Positions 1-10,035 of a DNA stretch of 38,266 nt are shown here, in pieces. This stretch comes from Tannerellaceae bacterium. Its GTDB lineage: Bacteria; Bacteroidota; Bacteroidia; Bacteroidales; Tannerellaceae. The notes under the pieces are model-generated. The model had not been told where the DNA came from. It worked only from the letters and a program-made list of their open reading frames with translations, and ran no database searches. The stretch is from contig JAJQFE010000049.1 in the NCBI GenBank assembly GCA_021201295.1, positions 1 to 38,266 on the forward strand. Direction: 5' to 3'. The position numbers and the translations under genes are program-made. Every line of letters begins with the position of its first letter. Within the stretch, counting starts at the first letter, position 1.

Positions 1-1
1 G

Positions 2-561
2 GACATGCTGCGAGAGCGGGCACCTGAAGCTTCCAAAATGAGTGCATTCACTGCGTTGCTGTTGATCATAGTGGGTATTGTGTTTACTTCTTATAAGGAT
101 AAAAGTACGGGGGGACATTTGCAGTGGGGGAAAGGATTACTGATCAATCTGGTTTCGGTAATTGGTTTTACCCTGTATGTAGGGATTCTTAAGTATATGA
201 AGATTGGCGAATGGACGAGTATATTGCCCCAGTCTTTTGGTCAGATTTTAGGGATATTTCTTATTTCTCTGATCTTTTTTAAGATGCAGCCTTTTAATAA
301 GCCTTCTCTGAAAAACGGAATTGTGGGAGTGGTCTGGGCTGTCGGGAATATTGCACTGCTTCTTTCCCAGGCTCGTATCGGGTTGGCTGTTGCTTATCCG
401 GTCAGTCAGGCTGCGGTGATCGTTTCGGTCCTGGGGGGTGTCTTTATTAATAAGGAGAAAAAAGCCGGAAGGAATGAATCTTTACTATTATCGGTATGGT
501 GATCATTCTGATAGGTTTGTACCTTATTTATTTGTCCAGTGTACATGATACGGCTTCCTGA
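2..561 (+). pseudogene. GRP-family sugar transporter, 3' part, frameshifted
   Basis: C-terminal part of an integral membrane transporter of the drug/metabolite superfamily; its beginning lies outside the window. Several hydrophobic segments are visible, together with the SQARIGLAVAYPVSQ region and a GGVF-KEKK stretch that resemble the glucose/ribose (GlcU/RbsU) porters. The open frame stops early at 502 (LLLSVW), but the next frame from 481 reads FTIIGMVIILIGLYLIYLSS and ends at 561, which is the expected last helix. Adding one T to the TTT run at 481-483 restores NESFTIIGMV, so a single base is missing. It could be a recent mutation or a base-calling error. The sugar is not identifiable. A terminator follows at once. 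Confidence 0.72.
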
Positions 562-583
562 AGATAACGGGGAAGAAGGAATT

Positions 584-618
584 AAACCGGGATCTGTCTG
601 ACATGTTCCCGGTTTTTT
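584..618 (+). terminator. rho-independent terminator after the transporter
   Basis: Inverted arms AAACCGGGA (584-592) and TCCCGGTTT (607-615) are followed by a T-run. It sits just after the transporter's restored stop. Confidence 0.75.
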
Positions 619-695
619 ATGGAGTATGTGTAAGTTTTTTTTATTTTTGATGCGGACAGTATAATTCGTAAACCCCTGTAAAAAATAAAATCGCT

Positions 696-1277
696 ATGAC
701 GGAGAAAGAAAAGGCGGCTATGGGAGTATTGTATGATGCAAATCATGATCCGGATCTGTTCCGGGAACGGTTAGACGCTAAATGTGTCTGTTATGCATAT
801 AACCGGACACATCCTGCTGCTGTGGAGGAACGTACGGCGTTGATCTGGAAACTATTCGGCAAGACGGGGGAAACGTTTGTGATTGAACCTCCTTTTGCCT
901 GTGATTATGGGTATAATACAGAGATTGGGGAGAACTTTTTTGTCAATCACAACTGCATTATCCTGGATGGGGCGAAAGTCACTTTTGGGGATCATGTCTT
1001 TATTGGGCCCCATTGTGGATTTTATACAGCCGGACATCCGTTAGATGCGGAGCAGCGTAACCAGGGCCTGGAATATGCCTTTCCGGTTACTGTAGGAAAC
1101 AATGTCTGGATCGGAGGACATGTGGTGGTGTTGCCTGGGGCGACTATCGGGGATAATTGTGTCATTGGCGCGGGTAGTGTCGTCACGAAAGATATTCCGG
1201 CAGGCATGCTGGCAGTGGGTAATCCCTGCCGGGTCTTACGTCCGGTCACAGAGGCTGACCGGGATATTCAGCTATAA
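696..1277 (+). CDS. Sugar O-acetyltransferase (Maa/NodL/LacA type)
   Basis: Cytoplasmic acetyl-CoA-dependent O-acetyltransferase of the maltose/galactoside/NodL group, which acetylates a hydroxyl on a sugar. At 193 residues it is the normal size. The N-terminal Maa-type helical domain (MTEKEKAAMGVLYDA) is followed by imperfect hexapeptide repeats from about residue 75 (IGENFFVN, FGDHVFIG, VGNNVWIGGHVVVLPG, IGDNCVIGAGSVV) that build the left-handed beta-helix. The catalytic histidine is in TAGHPLD, and the usual NPCRVLR tail is present. It starts at the first ATG after an A-rich stretch and has its own terminator, so it looks monocistronic. The true acceptor cannot be told from sequence. Confidence 0.93.
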   Translation: MTEKEKAAMGVLYDANHDPDLFRERLDAKCVCYAYNRTHPAAVEERTALIWKLFGKTGETFVIEPPFACDYGYNTEIGENFFVNHNCIILDGAKVTFGDHVFIGPHCGFYTAGHPLDAEQRNQGLEYAFPVTVGNNVWIGGHVVVLPGATIGDNCVIGAGSVVTKDIPAGMLAVGNPCRVLRPVTEADRDIQL

Positions 1278-1280
1278 AAA

Positions 1281-1309
1281 CAGGCTTACGGAAGTGTCCC
1301 GTAAGCCTG
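1281..1309 (+). terminator. Terminator hairpin after the acetyltransferase
   Basis: Perfect 11-bp arms CAGGCTTACGG (1281-1291) and CCGTAAGCCTG (1299-1309) with a 7-base loop. An A-run precedes it on the plus strand, so it may also serve the convergent ppx transcript from the other side. Confidence 0.75.
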
Positions 1310-1355
1310 AGCCTACCTCAACGCTTTGAAGTATCAGAAGAACCGTATGTATATA

Positions 1356-2262
1356 CTATGGTGTTCCGGACAGGGATTTCATATATAGGTGATGCACAAT
1401 GCCATCTACCAGTCCTAACTTCGGAACGTGTATTTCGTTGGTTTTGCAAAGTTTGCTGGCGGTCAGGTAGATCTTCAGGGCAGGGATGATCACGTCCGCA
1501 CGGTAGGGGTTGAGTTTATAATTGAGTATCCGTTCTTCAAAGGTCATTTTTTTTGAGTGTTTCGTAGAGCACTTTGGTTTCCGGGTAGTTTAACCGTTCT
1601 CCTTCCCTTTTTCCTAACAGTTTATGTATTTTATTGATGTTGCCACCGGAGGCGATGATCCCTAAAGGAGCATGGTTTTCATAGATACCGGTTATCCATT
1701 CTTTGAATCGTTCCCATTCTTCCTTATCGACCTGGTTGGTCAGGAGACGGACTGTCCCGAGTTGAAAGGAGTTGGAGTTGACTTTGTGTTTATCTCCGTA
1801 GAGCACTATTTCTGTGCTTCCACCTCCTACGTCGATGTAGAGGTAGTTCCGGTTTTTATCCATCACTGTTTCCAGTCCTCCGGCTTCGTATATCATATCT
1901 GCCTCTTCGCAACCGGAGATAATTTCTATCTGCAACCCGCATGTTCCGGCAATTTCTTTGACGATTTCCGGCCCGTTCGCGGCATCCCGCATAGCGCTGG
2001 TGGCACATGCTTTGCTGGTTTTTATCTGGTAGGCTTTAAGGAGATGGGAGAATCCTTCCATGGTTTCCAGAAGTAGTTCTTTTTTCCCCCGGCTGACTTT
2101 CCAATGGGTAAACACATCTTCCCCTAACCGGATAGGCACCCGGATAAAAGTTACTTTCTTAAAATCAGGATATTTTTGTTTTTTATCTACGTTACTGACC
2201 AGCATGCGGATGGCATTGGCACCGATGTCTATGGCAGCGTAGGTTTCTATATCTATTTTCAT
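1356..2262 (-). pseudogene. ppx: Exopolyphosphatase Ppx/GppA, frameshifted in an A8 run
   Basis: Ppx/GppA phosphatase of the sugar kinase/actin/Hsp70 fold, which releases phosphate from polyphosphate or pppGpp. The phosphate-1 motif AAIDIGANAIRML is at the N-terminus and the phosphate-2 motif YIDVGGGSTEIVLY about 140 residues in. The frame ends early with LKKNDL at 1537. The continuation (MTFEERILNYKLNPYRADVI to SGTP, ending 1356) is in another frame and is the conserved C-terminus. The minus-strand A-run at 1554-1547 has eight A; with seven, LKKMTFEER reads through. Restored length is about 302 residues, the usual short Bacteroidales size. Its ATG overlaps the ppk stop by four bases (ATGA), which indicates an operon with translational coupling. 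Confidence 0.85.
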
Positions 2263-4327
2263 TGGGTTTCTTGTGTCATATTTTTATAATAGTCATAGAG
2301 GGCTTCCTGTGATCGCAGGGGTGGATTTTTTCCTGCTTCCACATACTGGTTGGTTCCTTCTTTGTCCTGTATGCGTGCTTTTACATTGTCTGCCCACTGG
2401 ATACGGAAGAAGTCTATTAAGGTCTTTTTTATCTTTTTGTCTAATACCGGGGTAATGATTTCTACCCGGCGGTCCAGGTTCCGGGTCATCCAGTCTGCAC
2501 TTCCGATAAAGGTTTTGTTTTTTCCTCCCTGATGGAAGATCACTACCCGTGCATGTTCGAGGTATTTATCTACGATGCTGATTACCCGGATGTTTTCGCT
2601 GAGTCCCGGTACCTGTGCCTGAAGGGTGCAGGAGCCCCGGACAATCAAACGGATATCTACTCCGGCTTGTCCGGCTTCATATAATAGCTGGATGATTCGT
2701 TCATCGGTCAGGCTATTGAATTTGGCATAGATAAAGGCTGGTTTCCCTTTGGCTGCCAGGGCTGTTTCTTTGGTGATCAGTTCAGTGAACTGGTCGCGCA
2801 TATCATAGGGGGAAACTAAGAGTTGCCTGCATTTGAAGTGTTTGTGCGTATTTTGCAGGAAATCAAAGACGGCACGGGTATCGGCTACAATCTGGGGGTG
2901 TGAGGTAAACAGGCCGAAATCTCCGTATATACGGGCTGTGGACTCGTTGAAGTTGCCTGTTCCGATGTATACGAATCCTTGCTGGTTGGCTTTTCCACGG
3001 TGTTCTACCAACACCAGTTTGCTATGTACTTTAATGCCTGGTATGCCATGGACGATTTTGATTTCTTCCCGTTGTAACCGTTCCGAGTTTTCGATATTCT
3101 GTTCTTCGTCGAAGCGGGCCAGTAGTTCCAGTAGCACAATGACTTCTTTGCCGTTTTTTACTGCATTGACCAGGGCATTGATCACTTTGGAGTGGTCTGC
3201 GGTGCGGTAGAGGGTAATGCAGATACGTTCTACGTGTGGGTCAATAGCTGCTTCTCTGAGGAAGTCGATCAGGTGGTTGAACGTATGGTAGGGGTAATTC
3301 AGTAGAATATCCTGTTTTTTGATTACCTGGAAAATGCTGGAGTTGAGTTGGACAGCCGGATGGCTGATAGGAGGGTGGTTGACATTTTCCAGTTCCCGGC
3401 GGATGGAGGGAAACTTTATCAGGTCCCGTAAGAGGTGATACCGTCCTTCGGGAGTGATGAGTTCCCGGTTCCTTAATTTCAGTTTGCCGGCTAAGGTTTC
3501 GAGCAGGTCTTCCGGCATCTGATGGCCGTAGATCAGGGGCACCGGGTCACCATGTTCCCGGTTTTGTATTCCGTCTTCCATTTTTTCTATGACACTTTTG
3601 GAAATATCATCGTCGATTGTCAGCAGGGCATCCCGCATGATCTTGAACGTGTGTGCGGTGATCTCTTCGTAGTTGAACATAAAAAATATTTCGTCCAGGC
3701 AGAGGCGGATAATATCGTCTATAAAGATAATCTCTTTGCGTTCGTTTGCAGACGGGAGTACGATAAAGCGCGGGCAACCGCTGGTCACAGGGATCTGCAG
3801 GATCGCATACCGGGCACGGCTTTTTTATGCATACTCATCCGTACGGCAAGATAGATTTTATTATCGTTCAGGAAGGGAATATGCATGGATTTCCTTAGCA
3901 TCAGCGGGACCAGGTGAGGACTGATCACATTGGAAAAATATTCACGGCAGAAGGTCTTTTGTTCTTCATTAAGCTGGGTTTCATTCAGGAGGTAGATGTT
4001 GTTTTCTTCCATTTCCTGCAGGATCGCCTGATAAGTGGCTGAGAATTTCTGCCGGGCTTCTGCTACCTTTTCGTTGATAAGTGGCAGCAGGTCTTTTGCG
4101 ATATATCCTCCTGAAAAGCGGGTGGGTTTCTGTTCTTTTAACCGGGAGAACCGGATCACATTGGCTACCCGTACTTTGATGAATTCATCGAGGTTATTGG
4201 AAAAAATACCTAAGAAACGAAGTCATTGTAACAGCGGGACACTCTGGTCCTGGGCTTCCTGTAATACTCTGTCATTAAAAGATAACCAGCTCAGATCCCG
4301 GTTATTTACTGTAGGATTGATTGCCAT
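2259..4327 (-). pseudogene. ppk: Polyphosphate kinase Ppk1, one nonsense codon and one frameshift
   Basis: Family PPK1, which reversibly transfers the ATP gamma-phosphate onto polyphosphate. The reading frame from ATG 4327 (MAINPTVNNRDLSWLSFNDR) meets TGA at codon 35 (4225-4223), where the family has an arginine (LRFLGIFSNNLDEF follows), so CGA to TGA is likely. A second lesion is in the minus-strand A6 run at 3826-3821: with seven A the frame reads KKSRARYAILQIPVTSGCPRF, the expected join. The rest is intact, including the two PLD-like histidine motifs KVHSKLVLVEH and YLEHARVVIFH and the GNFNE and SADWMTRNLDRR motifs. Restored length is about 690 residues, normal for PPK1. First gene of the ppk-ppx pair. 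Two independent hits suggest real loss. Confidence 0.88.
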
Positions 4328-4449
4328 ATGGTTGAAAGATTAGTTTCTGTTTGCAAAGGATCTGTCCTATCTTATCTTCTCTGTCAATAGGAACAATTTT
4401 TCTTTTTTCAAAGGACGTAACAGGATATGACATAGGTATGACATTTCTG

Positions 4450-4932
4450 TTACATATGTGTGTTGGGGTATGCATATCTAAGGTGTTCCAGGTAGGTATT
4501 TACTGCTTCTTTCTCTTCCGGGTCCGGACTCCAGGCTGCCAGGTTTTCTTCCGATAGCGGAGCAAATGGACCTGGTTTGATCTCATATAAAACCGTACCG
4601 GATTCCAGGACCAGTAGCCCGTGCCAGATCCCTGCTTTTATTTCCGCTCCATACGTTCCTTGAAGGGGATCGAGTAATACCTGTTCGGTGATATATCCCT
4701 TTTCATCAAAAATAAAAACTACTGCTTTTCCTCTTAACACTAAGAAATATTCATCTTTATCCGGTTGCAGGTGGCGGTGCGGACGGATGTAGGTGTCCGG
4801 TTCCATGGCATTCAGGAGCCGGTTGATCGGATCGTTCAGGTCTTCATGAAAATTATGGTTCATCCGTCTGCGGGGAGATTGTTTTGCTTTTTCCGTAGTG
4901 GCATCCAATAGTTGCCTGTTGATTACTTTCAT
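4450..4932 (-). CDS. WbuC-family cupin metalloprotein
   Basis: A small cytoplasmic cupin of 160 residues. The metal-binding cupin motif is visible as RPHRHLQPDKDEYFLVLRG (two histidines and a glutamate) near residues 50-70, followed by a second cupin strand pair with GIWHGLLVLE. The N-terminal MKVINRQLLDATTEKAKQSP and the mostly charged spacer match the WbuC family, often found near surface polysaccharide genes in other bacteria. No polysaccharide genes are adjacent here. The substrate is unknown. It lies between the broken ppk and the aldolase gene and appears independently transcribed. Confidence 0.8.
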   Translation of the reverse strand: MKVINRQLLDATTEKAKQSPRRRMNHNFHEDLNDPINRLLNAMEPDTYIRPHRHLQPDKDEYFLVLRGKAVVFIFDEKGYITEQVLLDPLQGTYGAEIKAGIWHGLLVLESGTVLYEIKPGPFAPLSEENLAAWSPDPEEKEAVNTYLEHLRYAYPNTHM

Positions 4933-4975
4933 TTGTTCTTGTGTTTGGTTGGGAGGGTAAAGATAAGGAAATAAG

Positions 4976-5001
4976 AGAGGGAAACATCACTGCCTCCCTC
5001 T
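4976..5001 (-). terminator. Possible terminator after the aldolase gene
   Basis: Seven-base arms AGAGGGA (4976-4982) and TCCCTCT (4995-5001) downstream of the minus-strand aldolase gene. There is no convincing T-run on the minus strand, so this is weak. Confidence 0.35.
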
Positions 5002-5069
5002 GTCTTTTGAAATTAATAATAAAAATATGGTCCTAAACTGATTATGATTAATAGATCTTATATCATGTA

Positions 5070-6134
5070 TTATGCAATACTGATCTCCAGATTGAGATAG
5101 ATATCCTGGATCGCATGCAATAATTCTATACCTTCTTTCATCGGGCGTTGGAATGCTTTTCTTCCACTGATCAGTCCCATACCGCCGGCTCTTTTATTTA
5201 CGATGGCGGTGATGATTGCCTCTTTGAGATCGGAAGAACCGTGGGATTCCCCACCGGAATTAATCAAGCCGATGCATCCCATATAGCCGTTGGCCACCTG
5301 ATAGCGGCAAAGGTCAATGGGATGTTCAGTGGTCAGTTCGGTGTACATCCGTTGATCTTTTTTCTCGAAATTGATTGCCATAAAGCCTCCGTTGTTGGCA
5401 GGAAGTTTTTGTTTGACTATATCTGCCTGAATCGTAATCCCTAAATGGTTTGCCTGTCCGGTAAGGTCAGCAGCGGCGTCATAATTCACCTCCTCTTTTT
5501 TGAAGGCGTCATTTCTGAGATAACACCAGAGTACTGTAGCCATGCCTAACTCGTGGGCATATTCAAAGGCTTCTGCTATTTCTATTATCTGCCGTCTGCT
5601 TTCTGCCGAACCAAAGTAAATGGTGGCACCGATAGCGGCAGCTTCCATATTCCATGCTTCTTTTACCGTACCAAACAGGATCTGGTTATAGGAATTGGGA
5701 TAAGTTAATAATTCGTTGTGATTGATCTTTACTAAGAAGGGTATTTTATGGGCATATTTTCTTGCCATAATCCCTAATACGCCAAAAGTAGAAGCAACTG
5801 CATTGCATCCTCCTTCTGTGGTTAATTTAATGATGTTTTCCGGATCAAAATAGATCGGATTGGGAGCAAAAGAAGCTCCGGCTGTATGCTCTACTCCCTG
5901 GTCTACAGGAAGGATAGATAAATATCCGGTGTTGGCCAGCCGTCCGTGACTGAACATAGCCTGCAGGTTTCTGAGCGTTGGGATATTTCTGTCTGATTCT
6001 TTAAAAATATCGTCTACAAAGGTAGGAGTAGGTACATGAATCAATGATTTATCAATGGTTTTACACCGGTGGTTGAGATAATATTCATTTTCGTGCCCTA
6101 ATAGTTCTATGATCTTTGAAGTCTCCATTTTCAT
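5070..6134 (-). CDS. fbaB: Class I fructose-bisphosphate aldolase (FbaB/DhnA type)
   Basis: Cleaves fructose 1,6-bisphosphate to dihydroxyacetone phosphate and glyceraldehyde 3-phosphate in glycolysis, and the reverse in gluconeogenesis, through a lysine Schiff base. It has 354 residues, matching the archaeal/FbaB-type class I family and not the vertebrate-type enzymes. Visible features are [12 protein letters not shown] near residue 75, the [14 protein letters not shown] segment whose lysines at 241/243 include the candidate Schiff-base residue, and the phosphate-binding [12 protein letters not shown] and GLISGRKAF loops. Two close ATG codons (residues 1 and 3) are possible starts. It is monocistronic, with a long upstream region that holds a nested dyad. 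Confidence 0.92.
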   Translation of the reverse strand: MKMETSKIIELLGHENEYYLNHRCKTIDKSLIHVPTPTFVDDIFKESDRNIPTLRNLQAMFSHGRLANTGYLSILPVDQGVEHTAGASFAPNPIYFDPENIIKLTTEGGCNAVASTFGVLGIMARKYAHKIPFLVKINHNELLTYPNSYNQILFGTVKEAWNMEAAAIGATIYFGSAESRRQIIEIAEAFEYAHELGMATVLWCYLRNDAFKKEEVNYDAAADLTGQANHLGITIQADIVKQKLPANNGGFMAINFEKKDQRMYTELTTEHPIDLCRYQVANGYMGCIGLINSGGESHGSSDLKEAIITAIVNKRAGGMGLISGRKAFQRPMKEGIELLHAIQDIYLNLEISIA

Positions 6135-6213
6135 ACAGTTTTTAGTATAACCAATATGTGTATTAAGTTGTTTATGAATGAAGGAATTTAATTTATTTAA
6201 TCTATAAGATGTT

Positions 6214-6258
6214 ATAGGATAAATCAGATATGATTAAAATCATAACAAATTATCCTAT
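6214..6258. repeat. Nested dyad upstream of fbaB
   Basis: Outer arms ATAGGATAA (6214-6222) and TTATCCTAT (6250-6258) and inner arms ATGATT (6230-6235) and AATCAT (6238-6243) share one centre near 6236. It lies 80-124 bases upstream of the fbaB start and could be a regulator site or an RNA hairpin. The rest of the 6135-6445 gap shows only the clpB terminator. Confidence 0.5.
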
Positions 6259-6380
6259 TTAAGGGAAAGAATAATAAAATATGATAAATGCTCCAACTCT
6301 TCACTGTTGCACGTCTTTTCAGCAGGGATATAAGTAAGATCCTGTATGAATAACCATAGGAGAAAATTTTACATACAAAG

Positions 6381-6415
6381 AACCCCTACCGGAGAATGGG
6401 CCTCCGGTAGGGGTT
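6381..6415 (-). terminator. Terminator hairpin downstream of clpB
   Basis: Perfect 14-bp arms AACCCCTACCGGAG (6381-6394) and CTCCGGTAGGGGTT (6402-6415) about 30 bases after the clpB stop. The strong stem is followed by only a mixed T-rich tract on the minus strand. Confidence 0.75.
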
Positions 6416-6445
6416 ACGGTTTTATATTTTAGTCACGGAAATGGT

Positions 6446-9037
6446 TTATTCGTTTTTAAAGACTAACTCTTCATTTTCCCTGTCAATCGTAATCGTATGG
6501 TTTTGATCTACTTTTCCGGCGAGGATCGCTTTGGATAGTTCATTCAGCACATATCTCTGAATCACCCGTTTCACAGGTCTTGCCCCGAACTGCGGGTCGA
6601 ATCCTTCTTCAGCGATGAAGGTTAATGCTTCATTTGTAAAATTCAGTGCGATACCATTTTGGGCCAGCATCCGTTTCACATCTTCTAACTGCATGACTAC
6701 GATCTTACGGATCTCCTGTTCGTTCAATGGGGTGAACATGATAATCTCGTCAATACGGTTCAAGAATTCCGGACGGATGGTGTTTTTCAGTAATTCCAGT
6801 ACCTGTATTTTGGTTTCATCCACTATTTTATCATGATTCAGCGGAGTGATCTTCTCGAAGTTTTCCCGGATCAGGTTAGAGCCCATATTGCTGGTCATGA
6901 TAATGATCGTGTTTTTAAAGTTTACCACACGGCCCTTGTTATCTGTCAATCTGCCATCATCCAGTACCTGGAGCAGGATATTGAACGCGTCCGGATGGGC
7001 TTTTTCAATCTCATCGAACAGGACTACGGAATAAGGTTTCCTGCGGATCGCTTCTGTCAGCTGTCCGCCTTCATCATAGCCTACATATCCCGGAGGTGCA
7101 CCGATCAGCCGGGATGCACTGAATTTCTCCTGATATTCGCTCATGTCAATACGGGTCATCATGTTTTCATCATCAAACAGATATTCAGCCAACGCTTTTG
7201 CCAGCTCGGTTTTACCCACTCCGGTAGTTCCCAGGAATATGAATGAACCAATCGGGCGTTTCGGATCCTGTAATCCGGCCCGGCTGCGGCGTACGGCATC
7301 TGAGATAGCGGTGATCGCCTCTTCCTGACCGATGACCCGGGTATGTAATTCAGATTCCAGTTTTAACAGTTTCTCGCGTTCGCTTTGCATCATCTTGTTT
7401 ACCGGAATACCTGTCCAGCGGGACACCACATCGGCAATGTCATCACTGGTCACCTCTTCTTTGATCATAGCAGAGGTACCCTGCATCTCATGCAGTCTGA
7501 CCTGTACGTTAGCAATCTCTTCCTCTTTGGCTTTGATCTTACCATACCGGATCTCTGCCACCAATCCGTAGTCACCTTCCCGTTCCGCTTTGCCTGCCTG
7601 GAATTTCAGGTCTTCAATGTCGATCTTATTCTGCTGGATCTTATTGATCAGCTCTTTCTCACTTTCCCACTGGGCTTTCTGCTTTTTCTCCTCTTCTTTG
7701 AGATCGGCAATTTCTTTGTTCAATTGTTCCAGTTTGGCCGTGTCATCTTCCCGTTTAATGGCTTCCCGCTCGATCTCCAACTGTTTGATGCGACGGGTGA
7801 TCTCATCTAAGGATTCAGGGACGGAATCCACCTGCATCCGTAGACGGGCAGCCGCTTCATCCATCAGGTCAATCGCCTTGTCCGGAAGAAAACGATCGGT
7901 AATGTAACGGCTGGAGAGTTGTACGGCTGAAATGATGGCTTCATCTTTGATACGGATCTTATGATGGTTTTCATATTTTTCTTTGATCCCTCTCAGAATG
8001 GAGATGGTGTCCAGTTCATTCGGTTCTTCTACCATAACAATCTGGAAACGGCGTTCCAGTGCTTTGTCTTTCTCAAAGTATTTCTGGTATTCATTGAGCG
8101 TCGTTGCCCCAATAGATCTTAATTCACCACGGGCCAAAGCCGGTTTTAAGATATTGGCGGCGTCCATGGCTCCTTCTCCCTTACCGGCACCTACCAGGGT
8201 ATGGATCTCGTCAATAAACAGAATGATCTCTCCGTCTGACTGGATCACTTCATTGATCACAGATTTCAGGCGTTCTTCAAATTCTCCCTTGTATTTGGCT
8301 CCGGCGATCAGTGCTCCCAGGTCCAGCGAAAAGATTTGCTTGGATTTGAGGTTTTCCGGTACATCTCCCCGGATAATACGATGGGCTAACCCTTCTGCAA
8401 TGGCTGTTTTACCCACACCCGGTTCCCCGATCAGGACCGGGTTGTTCTTGGTACGGCGGCTGAGGATCTGTAACACCCGGCGGATTTCTTCATCCCGGCC
8501 AATCACCGGATCTAACTTTCCACTCCGGGCCCGTTCATTCAGGTTCACTGCATATTTTCCTAAAGCGTCATAGGTGTCTTCTGCAGACTGGCTGGTCACT
8601 TTATTCCCTTTTCGTAACTCTTCAATGGCCAGCCGTAATTCTTTTTCGGTAACCCCTGCATCTTTTAATATCTGTGATGCCGTGCTTTTCTCTGTAAGCA
8701 GTGCCAGGATGATAGGTTCCAGGGAGACGTACTGGTCACCCATCTTACCGGAATAGTCAATGGCTTTTTGTAGTACCGCATTGCTTTCTTTGGATAAGTA
8801 GGGTTCTCCTCCGGAAACTTTAGGGTAGGATTCAATCTCCCGGTCTATCACCATATTTACATTCTGAAGATTGATTCCTAATTTCTGGAAAAGGAAATTT
8901 ACCACACTTTCACCTGTCAGGATGACAGCTTTTAGCAAGTGGGTAGGTTCAATGACCTGCTGGTTGTTTTGCCTTACCAACTGGACAGCCTGTTGAACTG
9001 CTTCCTGGGCTTTGATTGTAAAGTTGTTCAGATTCAT
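6446..9037 (-). CDS. clpB: ATP-dependent chaperone/disaggregase ClpB
   Basis: Hsp100 protein that forms hexameric rings and, with DnaK, extracts polypeptides from aggregates. At 863 residues it is full length. Order of domains: Clp N-domain repeats (1-145), first AAA+ module with Walker A GEPGVGKT near 205 and Walker [10 protein letters not shown], the long middle coiled coil (about 410-530, rich in Glu/Lys and including [19 protein letters not shown]) that separates ClpB from ClpA/ClpC, second AAA+ module with GTTGVGKT near 605 and [13 protein letters not shown], and the C-terminal D2-small domain ([11 protein letters not shown]). It is intact. It is divergent from the response regulator across a 335-base gap. 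No CIRCE-like element is visible. Confidence 0.98.
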   Translation of the reverse strand: MNLNNFTIKAQEAVQQAVQLVRQNNQQVIEPTHLLKAVILTGESVVNFLFQKLGINLQNVNMVIDREIESYPKVSGGEPYLSKESNAVLQKAIDYSGKMGDQYVSLEPIILALLTEKSTASQILKDAGVTEKELRLAIEELRKGNKVTSQSAEDTYDALGKYAVNLNERARSGKLDPVIGRDEEIRRVLQILSRRTKNNPVLIGEPGVGKTAIAEGLAHRIIRGDVPENLKSKQIFSLDLGALIAGAKYKGEFEERLKSVINEVIQSDGEIILFIDEIHTLVGAGKGEGAMDAANILKPALARGELRSIGATTLNEYQKYFEKDKALERRFQIVMVEEPNELDTISILRGIKEKYENHHKIRIKDEAIISAVQLSSRYITDRFLPDKAIDLMDEAAARLRMQVDSVPESLDEITRRIKQLEIEREAIKREDDTAKLEQLNKEIADLKEEEKKQKAQWESEKELINKIQQNKIDIEDLKFQAGKAEREGDYGLVAEIRYGKIKAKEEEIANVQVRLHEMQGTSAMIKEEVTSDDIADVVSRWTGIPVNKMMQSEREKLLKLESELHTRVIGQEEAITAISDAVRRSRAGLQDPKRPIGSFIFLGTTGVGKTELAKALAEYLFDDENMMTRIDMSEYQEKFSASRLIGAPPGYVGYDEGGQLTEAIRRKPYSVVLFDEIEKAHPDAFNILLQVLDDGRLTDNKGRVVNFKNTIIIMTSNMGSNLIRENFEKITPLNHDKIVDETKIQVLELLKNTIRPEFLNRIDEIIMFTPLNEQEIRKIVVMQLEDVKRMLAQNGIALNFTNEALTFIAEEGFDPQFGARPVKRVIQRYVLNELSKAILAGKVDQNHTITIDRENEELVFKNE

Positions 9038-9234
9038 GTTGATATCTTTTTTATTATTTTCTTTTTCTATAAATTTCCTGTTATGCTATATACAAATAGG
9101 ATACCATTTGCTAATTGTGACAAAATGACACATGTTGATCCAGGAGTTTTACTGAAAAAGAACAAATGGTTGAAAAGAATAGTTTAGGCAGTAGATGATA
9201 AAGACAAAGTAAGTATTCCCTATATGACGACAAA

Positions 9235-9256
9235 TTTTAAGTTGATCTTAAGGTTA
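9235..9256 (+). promoter_or_regulatory. Two 11-bp response-regulator boxes before the regulator gene
   Basis: Two adjoining 11-mers, TTTTAAGttga (9235-9245) and TCTTAAGgtta (9246-9256), match the four-box array at 11440-11483. Head-to-tail spacing of 11 bp is the standard arrangement for OmpR/PhoB-type regulators. The last box hexamer ends at 9252, 22 bp before the -7 element at 9274. Autoregulation is inferred. Confidence 0.65.
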
Positions 9257-9273
9257 TTTGGTTATACACTTTC

Positions 9274-9281
9274 TACCTTTG
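9274..9281 (+). promoter_or_regulatory. -7 promoter element of the two-component operon
   Basis: TACCTTTG matches the Bacteroidota TAnnTTTG consensus and sits 22 bp after the response-regulator boxes. A second match, TACTTTTG (9333-9340), lies closer to the start codon and may be an additional promoter. The rest of the 9038-9372 gap shows no gene. Confidence 0.65.
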
Positions 9282-9372
9282 AACTTGATTAAGCTTACAG
9301 TTAAATATCCAGGATATGTTTCAAATATTCTCTACTTTTGTAAGTAGTTAATTTTCAAGTTTAAGTAATCAT

Positions 9373-10035
9373 ATGAACATTCTTATCATAGAAGATGAAC
9401 CGGGCATTTATAACTTTCTGAAAGCGGGTTTGGAGGAAGAAGGGTATCACATTACCATTGCTTCCGACGGGATACAGGGAATAGAAAAGTTCCATCATTC
9501 AACACCAGATTTGGTTTTGCTTGACTGGATGCTTCCGGGTATGCACGGGATTGATGTCTGCAAAGAAATACGCAAAAATGACAGAACCATACCCATCCTG
9601 TTCCTGACAGCCAAAGATACCGTCAGGGAAACGATTGACGGTTTAAGGGCCGGAGCCAATGATTATATCAAAAAGCCATTCTCTTTTGAAGAATTACTGG
9701 AACGTATTAAAATCCATTTCAGGAACAAACTTGAAGATGAAATACTCACGCTCGGCGATATATCCTTAAATAAATCCTCCTATCAGGTTTTATATAAAAA
9801 TGAAGAAATATCATTCACACAGAAGGAGTTTGCACTCCTTGAATTTTTGATCCGGAACAAAGGAAAGATATGTACACGGGATGAAATAATAGATAAGGTC
9901 TGGAACATAAAATTTGAATACGATACCGGCGTTATCGATGTTTTTATGAACTCCCTGCGTAAGAAGCTTTACATGGATAAAGAGAATGGCAAGATCAAAA
10001 CGGTACGGGGTGTGGGCTATATCGCAAATGATTAA
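9373..10035 (+). CDS. OmpR/PhoB-family response regulator
   Basis: Cytoplasmic DNA-binding regulator of 220 residues. The receiver domain (1-120) has the acidic pair E7/D8, phospho-acceptor D51 in LVLLDWMLPG, the LTAKD threonine and the KKPF lysine. The winged-helix Trans_reg_C domain (about 130-220) ends with the typical DVFMNSLRKKL and KTVRGVGYIAND. It is followed without a gap by the histidine kinase; its TAA overlaps the kinase's first possible ATG. Tandem 11-bp boxes lie before this gene and before the radical SAM gene, so these are the most likely targets. It is intact although its partner kinase is frameshifted. Confidence 0.93.
   Translation: MNILIIEDEPGIYNFLKAGLEEEGYHITIASDGIQGIEKFHHSTPDLVLLDWMLPGMHGIDVCKEIRKNDRTIPILFLTAKDTVRETIDGLRAGANDYIKKPFSFEELLERIKIHFRNKLEDEILTLGDISLNKSSYQVLYKNEEISFTQKEFALLEFLIRNKGKICTRDEIIDKVWNIKFEYDTGVIDVFMNSLRKKLYMDKENGKIKTVRGVGYIAND

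Noticed and set aside
1672-2076. Plus-strand 134-codon frame opposite ppx
   Set aside because: Antisense shadow of the conserved ppx sequence.
4223-4225. Recoding of TGA as an amino acid in ppk
   Set aside because: A single TGA, with a second lesion in the same gene. TGA is used as a normal stop elsewhere (for example ppk's own final codon), and no SECIS-like element was recognised.
4735-4800. tRNA or other small RNA genes anywhere in the window
   Set aside because: I looked for clover-leaf and TPsiC-like sequences in the gaps and saw none; the listed span is only one example of a GC-rich stretch inside a coding region.
6615-8756. Several plus-strand open frames of 60-196 codons opposite clpB
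   Set aside because: They are antisense shadows of the intact clpB gene, with no start context or recognisable composition of their own.
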